DNA of 64,000 nt from Incurvaria masculella. Lineage: Eukaryota > Arthropoda > Insecta > Lepidoptera > Incurvariidae. The DNA is taken from contig OX335659.1 in assembly GCA_946894095.1 (NCBI GenBank), positions 565,501 to 629,500 on the forward strand, given 5' to 3'. The stretch's first letter is position 1. Each line of letters begins with the position of its first letter. Made by a program: the position numbers and the translations under genes. Shown piece by piece: positions 11,294-20,628 of the stretch. The notes below the pieces were generated by a model. It was not told where the DNA came from. It saw nothing but the letters and a program-made list of their open reading frames with translations, and searched no databases.

Positions 11294-11974
11294 TTCTTTC
11301 TTGAAGGCATGAGAGTATCAGCAATATTTTCCGAGCTATATCCACAGATAGGCATTTGTAATGACATCGCGTAGTAGAGTCGCTGGCTGAGAGATGATTC
11401 GTGCGATTTGCATGTAAATTGACGCCAGGGGCGCTGCGATCGTTTTATAACTGACGCGAGTCGAGGGGGGGAGTTTGGCTTCATAAGCCGAGTGTTGTTA
11501 GGTACTTCAGCAAGGAAATGTCAGACGATACACATGCCCTTATTTCTATCCATTTACATTTGGACATTCCGTGCCGTGTGGGTTCTGGCACTTAAAAGTA
11601 TACAAGTCGTCACGCTGCGTTTATTTCAGTGCACGTCACAAGAGAAAGGAGAATGCCCATATGGGCTAGAAAAGCGCTAGAAAATTTCATGCACAGACAT
11701 GAAATCAATTTTATTTTATTCCTCGTATCATAAAAGTAACAATCTGTAAATTTTACTTTTTTATATAGGCATTCTCCTTTGCTGTTCGTGGTTTAGATTC
11801 CTAGTAAATCTGTTGTTCCCCTTCCTAAATTACTAGGCAAGGTTCCTGCGTGGGATGGTAAAAAAAACTCGAAGCGCGCCACCCTTCTTTCAGCTATTTA
11901 TTCCAGCTATTTGTTGTATTGCCAGTTCTCGAGTTATATAACAATGTACAAACTTCGTACACGGATGACGAATA
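11294..11974. other. unannotated, no gene recognised
   Basis: No repeat copy or coding domain was identified. GGAGAATGCC at 11650 and GGCATTCTCCTT at 11767 form a short inverted pair about 115 bp apart, possibly another decayed foldback. Confidence 0.35.
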
Positions 11975-12060
11975 TACATATTGTCATGATATTAGCGCAT
12001 CACAGCATATTCCCAAAGGAATCACGTGCCATGTTCGGACCTACTCTTTCTTTGAGCACG
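11975..12060 (-). mobile_element. S1 SINE 3' fragment
   Basis: Only the conserved 3' block is readable in reverse (GGTCCGAACATGGCACGTGA ... CTAATATCATGACAA). The rest is missing. Confidence 0.65.
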
Positions 12061-12359
12061 GGTAAGTCCTTTCCTGAGAACGGGTTTACGGCGGGGGAGG
12101 GGGCGAGGCGGTTGCGGGCCCGCGACAAGACAGCTCCTTTATCGAGCCATCTTGTGCGTACACTAAACGCGTCTGGGCAGGACCCTGGAGTAAAAAACGT
12201 GTATAGTAGACAATTGTACCCAGAAATGGAACTTACGCCTGGAGGCTGTCCGTGGTTCGAATCCGATTGGGAAAAAACTGCTTATTTATCACGACAGGTG
12301 GCGTCTTAGCGAGCTCACCTACAAGATCTGTCAAAGCTGTCAGATAACATAGAAAATCA
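12061..12359. other. GC-richer DNA with an isolated B-box sequence
   Basis: GGTTCGAATCC at 12254-12264 is a perfect tRNA B box, but no convincing A box or cloverleaf lies upstream. No family was identified. Confidence 0.3.
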
Positions 12360-13128
12360 AACAGAATCGATTTGAAAGTTTTATTTACTCAATCTTTGTA
12401 ATTAAAATGACTCAATTTTCTTCATCTTCTTCCGAAAAAAAAAATGGTTCTTAATTATGCTAATCAAAAGAGTCTCGGCAAAGAAAATATAACAAAACCA
12501 TAACTTGGTCAGCCTCAGTGGCCCAGTGGCGCGACACTTCGGCGATCGCTCTCCGAAGTTAAGCAACGCTGGGTCCGGTCTGGTCTTGGATGGGTGACCA
12601 TTCGACCGTTGAGAGAGGCGGGCCGTGGTTCGGATTCCACGTTAAACTGTAGGTCCCCTTCCTTGCTTACTAGGTGGTAGGGTTAATCCCGCCCGGGTTG
12701 GTACCATCGCATTGAATGAACGATGGTCGAAGCGGCAATGAAAATTGTCCGTGTCTTCCATCCAGTACAATGTAGCCGTGCAAATAAGGAAGGTCCTGGC
12801 ATGGCACCTACTTCCCATGTGGTGTGTTAGGCTAATACCATGACAGAAGGTGTGGTATAAGCCATCCATGTCCAGTCACATAAAAAAAAAACCTATAATA
12901 TTTCGTTTGAAAACTTTGTGCTTGTCAGTGACATTTAAATTTGTTTGAAGACAAAAAAAAAGCTCTTCTTTCCCTCTAAACCTTTTTCTAACTGGATCAT
13001 GGAGTACATCTCTCATCTAAAAACTCGTAAATCTAACTTGATAGGAATGACGGTTTTAACGTGTTTAAAGTGAGGTCACTCATGCGACATCTACAATAAG
13101 CTATGAGTTTTCTGCCCCATTGATAATT
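12360..13128 (+). repeat. Rx dispersed repeat, split by a SINE
   Basis: The flanks 12360-12510 and 12892-13128 match 40935-41300 in order: AATGACTCAATTTTCT, then AATCAAAAGA, then CCTATAATATTTCGTTT, then GTCAGTGACATTTAAATTTG, then GGAGTACATCT. The other copy lacks the SINE and so acts as an empty site. Confidence 0.8.
12511..12891 (+). mobile_element. S1 SINE with 5S-rRNA-like head, full length
   Basis: The head contains CCGAAGTTAAGCAACGCTGG and TTGGATGGGTGACC. These are the hallmark internal control segments of eukaryotic 5S rRNA, used by TFIIIA/Pol III. Ahead of them lies GTGGCCCAGTGGCGCGAC, which looks like a tRNA A box and matches the tRNA-headed copies better than 5S rRNA. From GGATTCCACG on, the body is the same as in tRNA-headed S1 copies: CCACCTAGT-like reversed blocks, GGTCCTGGCATGGCACC, TTAGGCTAATACCATGACA, and the end CCATGTCCAGTCACATAAAA. 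The length is 381 bp. No protein is encoded. It is inserted into Rx. Confidence 0.9.
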
Positions 13129-13132
13129 GTCG

Positions 13133-13340
13133 GGTCCCTTAATCAGGGCTAGGGTTTAACCCGCAAAAATAAGTTCGAATGATAGATGGTCGAAGCGACA
13201 TGGTAATTGACCATGTTTTCAATCTAGCTAAATATATCCATGAAATATAAGGAACGTCCTGGCATGACATCTAAATGCCATGTGGTGTGTTGAATAAATA
13301 GTTCAGCAAATGTTGAATAAGCTATTCATGACCAATTCCT
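13133..13340 (+). mobile_element. S1 SINE body fragment
   Basis: A decayed S1 body and 3' part, with GATGGTCGAAGCGACATGGT, GTCCTGGCATGACATCTAAA and TGTGGTGTGTTGAATAA. No head is present. It ends directly at the A-run of the next G1 copy. Confidence 0.75.
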
Positions 13341-13551
13341 AAAAAAACCAGCAAAGTGCGAGTCGGACTCGCACACGAAGGGTTCCGTACCGTCGTACAA
13401 TATTTACCACAAAAAAAACAGGTTTTTTTGTATGGGACCCCTTGAATTTTTATTATTTTTTTATTTTACCTATTTGTTGCTATAGCGGCAAAATAAATAG
13501 ACGCTCTGTGAAAATTTCAGCGGCCTATCTATTACGGTTCAACCCTAAAAA
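13341..13551 (+). repeat. G1 repeat lacking its microsatellite
   Basis: The head and middle are intact. After TATTACGGTTC the sequence jumps to AACCCTAAAA, so the whole GACG tract and most of the tail are deleted, possibly through the repeated GGTTC/GGAACCC words. Confidence 0.85.
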
Positions 13552-13998
13552 CACTAACGGACATGGTATTGAAAATTAATATCACGAATACCAATAGCGT
13601 GGAAGGAAAAACATACAGAAGGCTACGAGTTATTCTGTATTGAGAATCCAAGATTATATTTTAGATCAGAAATCAGTACAGTAACTCGAATCACAATATT
13701 TTTTGCAGGACTTTTAACAAGTGAGTCTAATTTTGTCTCCTTGCGGCCACTAAATGTTTTATACATTTTAGAATATTTTTTTTAATTCTTAAATGTATTG
13801 TATGTCTAGAACGTACATCTGTGATATTTTTTTATTTACATTTTAGATTGGAAAATACTGGAAATGACTGACTGACAACTTTTTACGGAAACGTTCGGAC
13901 CCGGAAGACGATTTCACTAGTTTATTTAGACATTTACATTTTGCGCTATGCCTCATAGTTATCTAAAAAAATGCGTCCCTTTTTATAAATTTTTAAAT
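13552..13998. other. unannotated AT-rich DNA
   Basis: Nothing was recognised between the G1 copy and the Penelope unit. Confidence 0.4.
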
Positions 13999-14044
13999 GA
14001 TGTTAAATACAATATTTAGTTTAACGGCTTACCGCGCGTGTGAG

Positions 14045-14110
14045 GAGCAGGACGTGCTGCTCGACGTTTCGGAGCCTCACATGGGCTCCATCTTCAGGAG
14101 AACGTGCCTG
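14045..14110 (-). ncRNA. candidate hammerhead ribozyme, minus arm
   Basis: This is the mirror copy of the candidate at 16842-16907 and shows the same core boxes, stem II and paired flanks on the minus strand. See that entry for the base assignments and the reservation about one extra base. Confidence 0.45.
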
Positions 14111-15193
14111 TCGCGACGGAGGTAGGCACGTTACTGGCTACCCGCCGCTTTGCTTCACTTCTCAGCGTCCATGGCAACACTCGTACATTTTCTTGAGGAT
14201 TAGCTGCGGTCCGAATTTCGTGTGAAGCGCAAAACACGCTGACTGTGTTTTCCTCGACGTCTGTTGTCGGTGCACCTCTCCGAAATTCAGTTTTCAGCTT
14301 ATTCAGCACGGGTTTCCATATGGGCGAAAGACGGTAGGAATCTTCACGATTGAAGTTCTTGTGCTTGCTGATTTCGATGGACTCCCGAATGATTCGTGGG
14401 AGGTTTCGTTGTTCAGGTACTAGGACTTTCACCTGATCAAACCTCAACCAGTGCCCAGGTCCAGATTCTGCATGCTCACACAGCGCTGACTTCGTGATAT
14501 CTCTGTTCTTGACCGCCCGTATGTGCTCCGTGATGCGTGTGCTGACGCTCCTCTTCGTTTGGCCAATGTACGATTTACCGCATGAACAGGGAACTCTGTA
14601 GACGCCAGCGGCGAGTAATGGTACCTTGTCCTTTACTGATCGGAGCATGGCTGAGACCTTGCGTTGAGGATACAGCACGGCTGGTATGCTGGATCTCCTC
14701 AGTATCCTCGCAATACGGTCTGTCACTCCCCTGATGTACGGCAGGTATGCGGCTCGCCTCTTGACGTCATACTGTGGTTGTCGTTCTTTCCTTCTGGTTC
14801 TCCAATCTCTTGCCTTATAACCATTGCCTTGCAGCACTGTCTCTATGAATTTAATTTCCGCAGCAATGTGTAGTGGATCACAAAGACGTTCCGCTCTCTG
14901 TAGAAGTGATTTTGGTACCGATTGTAAGTGTGCCGGGTGGTGATGTGAGGATGCATGTAGGTACCTGTTGGTATGGGTCGGTTTTCTATATACCGTATGA
15001 CCCAACTTTCCATCGGCGCACTTAATCACTAATACATCCAGGAATGCTAGCTTTCCTTCCTGCTCAATCTCCATAGTGAACTTAATCCTGGGATGTATGG
15101 AGTTGAGGTGGTCTAGGAATTTGCTGAGCTCTGTGAGTCCGTGGGTCCACACTGCGAAAACGTCATCCACGTAACGGATCCATAGTGCCGGTT
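14094..15193 (-). pseudogene. Penelope-like RT/endonuclease, 5'-truncated copy
   Basis: The open frame begins at the fusion point just upstream of the catalytic YVDD and runs to TGA at 14094-14096. The first ATG gives 358 codons. It therefore lacks the fingers and the first palm motif and cannot be a working reverse transcriptase. It keeps the C-terminal GIY-YIG endonuclease, with GVY ... KSYIGQT intact: the glycine codon is GGC, complementary to 14562-14564. The protein matches the plus copy at every residue compared except this glycine, which is cysteine there. Such close identity means the arms are young or have been homogenised. Confidence 0.9.
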
Positions 15194-16858
15194 AACGGAG
15201 ATACATGGAAACTCATCACTTCTGACTATTCACCTATCCCGGTAGACGAACGTAGACGGCTAAAGGCGGACAATCCGCAGCCCCCCCGGTTCTACGGCCT
15301 ACCAAAGATACACAAGCCAGATATGCCGCTCAGACCCATAGTTAGCCAGATTAATTCGCCCACATACTGGTTATCTAAGCACCTTGCCTGTGTGTTGCAG
15401 CCATTGGTCGGAAAAACAACGTCCTATGTGAAGGACTCCACCCACTTTCTGCAAGTCTTGTCGGAAGTAACGCTAGAACCCGGACATATCATGGTGAGCT
15501 TCGATGTGGAGTCTCTGTACACGAACGTTCCTGTGGAAGATGCGCTGAAGAAAATAGAAGCCCTTCTACAAGAAAACAACCTGTCCGTGATGTACATCGA
15601 TTTACTCAGACACGTCCTTAGCACTACATATTTCCTGTGGAACGAGAGTTACTACGTCCAAACAGATGGTGTGGCGATGGGGTCACCAGTAGCTCCAGTG
15701 GTGGCGAACCTGTTCATGGAGTCATTTGAACAGCGTACCCTGGACTCGGCAGCTTTACAACCGGCACTATGGATCCGTTACGTGGATGACGTTTTCGCAG
15801 TGTGGACCCACGGACTCACAGAGCTCAGCAAATTCCTAGACCACCTCAACTCCATACATCCCAGGATTAAGTTCACTATGGAGATTGAGCAGGAAGGAAA
15901 GCTAGCATTCCTGGATGTATTAGTGATTAAGTGCGCCGATGGAAAGTTGGGTCATACGGTATATAGAAAACCGACCCATACCAACAGGTACCTACATGCA
16001 TCCTCACATCACCACCCGGCACACTTACAATCGGTACCAAAATCACTTCTACAGAGAGCGGAACGTCTTTGTGATCCACTACACATTGCTGCGGAAATTA
16101 AATTCATAGAGACAGTGCTGCAAGGCAATGGTTATAAGGCAAGAGATTGGAGAACCAGAAGGAAAGAACGACAACCACAGTATGACGTCAAGAGGCGAGC
16201 CGCATACCTGCCGTACATCAGGGGAGTGACAGACCGTATTGCGAGGATACTGAGGAGATCCAGCATACCAGCCGTGCTGTATCCTCAACGCAAGGTCTCA
16301 GCCATGCTCCGATCAGTAAAGGACAAGGTACCATTACTCGCCGCTGGCGTCTACAGAGTTCCCTGTTCATGCGGTAAATCGTACATTTGCCAAACGAAGA
16401 GGAGCGTCAGCACACGCATCACGGAGCACATACGGGCGGTCAAGAACAGAGATATCACGAAGTCAGCGCTGTGTGAGCATGCAGAATCTGGACCTGGGCA
16501 CTGGTTGAGGTTTGATCAGGTGAAAGTCCTAGTACCTGAACAACGAAACCTCCCACGAATCATTCGGGAGTCCATCGAAATCAGCAAGCACAAGAACTTC
16601 AATCGTGAAGATTCCTACCGTCTTTCGCCCATATGGAAACCCGTGCTGAATAAGCTGAAAACTGAATTTCGGAGAGGTGCACCGACAACAGACGTCGAGG
16701 AAAACACAGTCAGCGTGTTTTGCGCTTCACACGAAATTCGGACCGCAGCTAATCCTCAAGAAAATGTACGAGTGTTGCCATGGACGCTGAGAAGTGAAGC
16801 AAAGCGGCGGGTAGCCAGTAACGTGCCTACCTCCGTCGCGACAGGCACGTTCTCCTGA
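15185..16858 (+). CDS. Penelope-like reverse transcriptase with GIY-YIG endonuclease (5' partial)
   Basis: The 557-codon frame has no natural start. Its first three codons (GTG at 15185) lie in the opposite arm, and element-specific sequence begins at 15194, so the N-terminus is lost. Motifs in order, counting from 15185: FYGLPKIHKP at 36-45 and PLRPIVS at 48-54, typical of Penelope-like RTs; FDVESLY with catalytic Asp 107; DGVAMGSPVAP at 161-171; YVDD at 199-202, the paired catalytic aspartates; then a linker and a GIY-YIG nuclease, with GVY at 388-390 and YIC where the family has YIG (Cys 402, codon TGC). The C-terminal RIIRESIEISKHKNFNREDS is also family-typical. The RT would copy element RNA and the nuclease would nick the target. 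The cysteine probably weakens the nuclease. The stop TGA at 16856-16858 lies inside the ribozyme-like box. Confidence 0.92.
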   Translation: MPVNGDTWKLITSDYSPIPVDERRRLKADNPQPPRFYGLPKIHKPDMPLRPIVSQINSPTYWLSKHLACVLQPLVGKTTSYVKDSTHFLQVLSEVTLEPGHIMVSFDVESLYTNVPVEDALKKIEALLQENNLSVMYIDLLRHVLSTTYFLWNESYYVQTDGVAMGSPVAPVVANLFMESFEQRTLDSAALQPALWIRYVDDVFAVWTHGLTELSKFLDHLNSIHPRIKFTMEIEQEGKLAFLDVLVIKCADGKLGHTVYRKPTHTNRYLHASSHHHPAHLQSVPKSLLQRAERLCDPLHIAAEIKFIETVLQGNGYKARDWRTRRKERQPQYDVKRRAAYLPYIRGVTDRIARILRRSSIPAVLYPQRKVSAMLRSVKDKVPLLAAGVYRVPCSCGKSYICQTKRSVSTRITEHIRAVKNRDITKSALCEHAESGPGHWLRFDQVKVLVPEQRNLPRIIRESIEISKHKNFNREDSYRLSPIWKPVLNKLKTEFRRGAPTTDVEENTVSVFCASHEIRTAANPQENVRVLPWTLRSEAKRRVASNVPTSVATGTFS

Positions 16859-16907
16859 AGATGGAGCCCATGTGAGGCTCCGAAACGTCGAGCAGCACGT
16901 CCTGCTC
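16842..16907 (+). ncRNA. candidate hammerhead ribozyme at the PLE 3' end
   Basis: Boxes in hammerhead order: CTGAAGA (16855-16861, fits CUGANGA); stem II GGAGCC/GGCTCC (16863-16868 with 16876-16881, 7-nt loop); GAAA (16882-16885); then A-CG-U and C889, giving a minimal one-pair stem III with cleavage expected after C16889. Stem I can form from CTC/GAG (16852-16854 with 16890-16892), ACGT/ACGT (16847-16850 with 16897-16900) and CAGG/CCTG (16842-16845 with 16901-16904). Hammerheads with very short stem III are known in Penelope-like elements. Reservations: an extra T at 16862 sits between the box and stem II, and GAGCAG/CTGCTC (16890-16895, 16902-16907) could form a competing hairpin. Confidence 0.5.
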
Positions 16908-16988
16908 CTCACACGCGCGGTAAGCCGTTAAACTAAATATTGTAGTTATGTCCCGCGTAAGTTTTAAAATATTAAGATGTTAAATACA

Positions 16989-17484
16989 TAAAGCTTAACG
17001 TAGTTTTTTTTTTTTAAATAAGTGTGCCCGCCAACAACGCTGTAATTTTGTACCTTTCTATTTTCGACTAACTCTGTAGCACAATCAGTATCCACAAATC
17101 GCCTTAATGAGGTAAATTTCATGACATTTATAGACTTATTGAAAGTATTTCGAATCCAGGCTAGCAGTCTATGTGGTCACGTCACTTTAATTATTGTCAC
17201 TAAAAACATTTCCGATCCTCCCTGCCTCCACTTACGTCCTATAATGTCCTCTAATGGAGACATATTAGCCAGTCGCTGAGTGTCTCTTGATGTCGCTATT
17301 AATGTCTCTAATTCAGACTAAATGTTGCGCGAATGAGATCATGAGTGCCCTCATTGTTCACCTGAGTGCAAGGCTAGAGCACAGGCTTGTGCATTATTCA
17401 CGTTCTTTGACATTTTCATCGTATTCATAAATGGATTTGCATTATTGTCTTCACTTATGAAGAGTGGTGGGTTCGATTTCATCT
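16989..17484. other. unannotated, no gene recognised
   Basis: There is a T-run near 17007. No repeat copy or coding domain was identified. Confidence 0.4.
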
Positions 17485-17545
17485 GGACATGGATAGTTAA
17501 TACGCCACGATATTAACCAAACACAACGCATTCCAAAGGAATTAG
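17485..17545 (-). mobile_element. S1 SINE 3' scrap
   Basis: The reversed 3' end of S1 is readable (CTAATTCCTTTGGAATGCGT ... ATATCGTGGCGTATTAAC ... CCATGTCCAGATG). The rest is absent. Confidence 0.55.
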
Positions 17546-19020
17546 TAGTAAAGAAAGGCTGCATGAACCCTCATTTTAGTTACCACTGTACATTTTATAC
17601 CGCTCAATATTAAAGTTAGGCAAACGACCTGTTTGATTGCTGAAGTTGTATCATTTATTCAGTCATTGCGATGCGCAAGAATTGGACAGAAGCCTAGGGC
17701 TTTCGTTATCAATACATCGTAGGAATACTTTTGTGATAACAATTTCGATTAAGTTTATAGAAAACATTTCACATACTTTTTTTTATTTTGTTTTAGTTCT
17801 GACTCCAGTTAGTTTAAGAGACTGGGTAAGTACTTTGAAAGGAGAGATTGATCAGACTTTAATAACGCATTTCTGGCAGTGTATCCGCTAGCGATCTGCT
17901 CGGGAACTATATTGACTCATGTTGCTCGCCATTGGCGACCTTTGAAATAGTAAAACCAGAACATATGTCAGACGTAAAACTCGATGAAAATGTTTTGTGC
18001 ATCGTAAACTTGAAATAAGGGGTGACTCCACATAAATTGCATTGATTTTTAATTTGTTGAAAAATTTGGTTTTCATTGAATTTATCAAATTTGACTTGAC
18101 AATGTGCCGTCACACTGAGAGGTCGTTGGATTCAGAATCCAGACAATATCTAAACTAGGGTGCCATTTCTTTTACATGAGACAGAAAATTAATCTTGCTC
18201 CAAACTAACCATTTTTCTGGATATTTAAAAAATCAAATGAAAGGAAATTGGATGTCTTAAATTCGAATGTTAAGTTTTTACGGTCAGTATACACGCATTG
18301 AGTCTCCACAAATTTAAATAACGACAAAAACCTTAGCGCCAGTCCAATAAACCCACAAAATCCTAAGAAATCGAGCACTTCGGTAATTTAAAAGACATGC
18401 CGATCTACATTTAACTTGTCACCCGTCAAGTTTGGAGGCCAACATAGCTCGTCCATCGCACCGTGTCACCTCGCCGCCGCCCCGACGAGCCCAGGGGCGC
18501 GCGCCCCGGCGACACGCGCGCACTGTATCGCAACACACACAGGAAGGTACTTATTGAAATTGGCCCAATCCCCGTGATTTCCACTCTTCCGATGAGAGCT
18601 GAAGTCGAATTGGATTTAATAATGTAGCGTGGGTAATTTGTGTAATGGAATTTGGTATTGGATTCGTCGATCACTCGCTCCTAATCTCTTACAATGCTAA
18701 AGGTCGGGAGCTGCGTGGGTGTAATGCGGACTTGTCGCTTTCGGATTCGAAATTATCTCATTAATTCTGATCACGTGTGACTCGAATTTCTAAAATATTT
18801 GAACAAGATTTACCTTCCTAGAGTAGGTGCCCATGACATAGTTCTATTTTGTAATAAACTAGTATTTAGAACAAAAAATCGCATTGATGTAATGCCAAAA
18901 AACAACCAGTAAGTTTATTGTTGCACCACTTTAAACTAACCGCTGGTATTAATTTAACTTTGATCGACTTTTAATTTTCTCGTTCACTGCTGTGAATGAT
19001 TAATTTTTTTTCATGCAACC
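17546..19020. other. unannotated, with a CpG-rich patch at 18430-18530
   Basis: Mostly AT-rich. The patch contains CCTCGCCGCCGCCCCGACGA and GGGGCGCGCGCCCCGG, a palindrome-like GC core. It has the look of a small CpG island, but no exon or promoter element could be assigned. Confidence 0.35.
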
Positions 19021-19187
19021 TGATATGGATGGCGAATAGGAATTAGGTGCCATGCCAGGACCTTCCCTTTATGAGCACGGCTACATTGAACTGGATGGAA
19101 AACACGGACAATTTTCCATTGCCGCTGCGACCATCTTTTCATCCAATGCGATGGTACCAACCCGGGTGGGCTTTAACCCTACCACCT
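19021..19187 (-). mobile_element. S1 SINE body fragment, internally deleted
   Basis: Reversed body and GGTCCTGGCATGGCACC block are clear. The tail part joins directly to GCCATCCATATC, so the segment with TTAGGCTAATA is deleted. The head is absent beyond AAAGGTGGTAGGG. Confidence 0.8.
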
Positions 19188-19826
19188 TTTTTGATAACTT
19201 ATATCCATGATATAAATAATACTTTTAATATGTTGTGCAAACATGACAAAAAGAATCAATGTCACATGGACTGTTTGACGTTTTTATTTGAAGTTTTTTG
19301 TATTATTTTTTTCTATAAAATAGATGACTGAGTGTGGTTACTACTTCAGTAAAAAGAAACCAAAACACGTGTTTTGTTCTGTTCCAAGACTACACTTCTC
19401 TGTTGGCGAGGAAGTGTCGTCGAGGGTTCTGCTTGGACCGATTTTGATACCGATTTTTCGAATCTACTATTGGCAGGGGAGAACATATCTTGTAGCCTGG
19501 GAACTCTGTAAGATGCTTCCAGAATTTGAAATGTTTTTAATTAGATCTACCCGTTCTCTTCGTTCTATAAAGTGAGTAAGCAGAGTTTATTGCTTTTTAT
19601 AGTAACTTGACTTATATTAATTCATTAAATAAAGAATTTAAAGTGTGTAAACTCAGTGACTGCCATAAAGCCACCATTGCAATATTACGAGGAATTCAAT
19701 CCTCTTTTGTCCCACCTCTTATCCTTGCGATATTATTTTTAAAAGTGCATTTATTCGTCAGGTATTAGAGTTACTTAGCCGATGGGGTAAAACGTTGCTA
19801 TCCTGCATCATGCCATCCTAGACACT
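19188..19826. other. unannotated, no gene recognised
   Basis: Two short open frames run through the segment (to 19331 and 19324-19575) without any known domain. Confidence 0.35.
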
Positions 19827-20628
19827 TGAATCAGCGAAGCTCGTTTGCCTGCCGTCACTGAATCAGCACTATATGTTTGCCTGCAGTCACTGAATCGGCA
19901 CTGTACGTTGGCCCGCCGTCGCTGAATCAGCACTCTACGTTTGCCCGCCGTCACTGATTAAGCACTGTACGTTTGCCTGCCGTCAGTGAATCGGCACTGT
20001 ACGTTTGCCCGCCGTCGCTAAATCAGCACTGTACGTTTGCCCGCCGTCACTGATAAAGCACTGTACGTTTGCCTGCCGTCAGTGAATCGGCACTGTACGT
20101 TTGCCCGCCGTCACTGAATCAGCACTGTACGTTTGCTCGCCATCACTGAATCAGCACTATATGTTTGCCTGCAGTTACTGAATCGGCACTGTACGTTTGC
20201 CCGCCGTCGCTGAAGCAGCACTCTACGTTTTTTCCGCCGTCACTGATAAAGCACTGTACGTTTGCCTGCCGTCAGTGAATCGGCACTGTACGTTTGCCCG
20301 CCGTCGCTGAATCAGCACTCTACGTCTTCCCGCCGTCACTGATTAAGCACTGTACGTTTGCCTGCCGTCAGTGAATCGGCACTGTACGTTTGCCCGCCGT
20401 CACTGAATCAGCACTGTACGTTTGCTCGCCATCACTGAATCAGCACTATATGTTTGCCTGCAGTCACTGAATCGGCACTGTACGTTTGCTCGTCATCACT
20501 AAATCAGCACTATATATTTGCCTGCAGTCACTGAATCCAGCACTGTACGTTTTCCCGCCGTCGCTGAATCAACATTCTACGTTTGCCCGCCGTCACTGAA
20601 ACAGCACTGTACGTTTGCCCGCCGTCAG
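19827..20628. repeat. 32-bp minisatellite, 25 units, with higher-order structure
   Basis: The unit is TGAATCAGCACTGTACGTTT followed by GCCCGCCGTCAC. Diagnostic variants (ATATG with TGCAG; CGGCACTGTACG; CTCTACG; GATTAAG or GATAAAG; CTCGCCATC) recur in the order A B C D B C D B' E. The same nine-unit order starts at 19859, again at 20147, and partly at 20436. That gives a 288-289 bp higher-order repeat. Two units are 33 bp because of one-base insertions. No coding capacity is implied. Confidence 0.95.

Larger units (their letters stand above)
13999..16988. mobile_element. head-to-head pair of Penelope-like elements
   Basis: Two 5'-truncated copies face away from each other with fused heads: arm 14008-15193 on the minus strand and arm 15759-16944 on the plus strand. 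Both arms are 1186 bp and no indels were seen where I compared them. The 565 bp between them (15194-15758) belongs to the longer plus copy only. The plus copy continues about 31 bp past the symmetric end. GATGTTAAATACA occurs at 13999-14011 and 16976-16988, a candidate 13-bp target duplication around the whole unit. Partial inverted copies are a known habit of Penelope-like retroelements. Confidence 0.9.

Noticed and set aside
12254..12264. Perfect tRNA B box GGTTCGAATCC as a tRNA gene
   Set aside because: No matching A box, T-stem partner or acceptor stem upstream.
12550..12601. A 5S rRNA gene
   Set aside because: Only the internal control region resembles 5S rRNA; the 5' third and 3' end are replaced and the body is shared with tRNA-headed SINEs.
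14664..14873. 69-codon frames at 14664-14873 and 16079-16288 with identical product
   Set aside because: They are antisense shadows of the Penelope frame, duplicated because the arms are identical.
19827..20628. Regularly spaced 32-bp repeats as a CRISPR array
   Set aside because: Units are head-to-tail without unique spacers, and the context is eukaryotic; it is a minisatellite.
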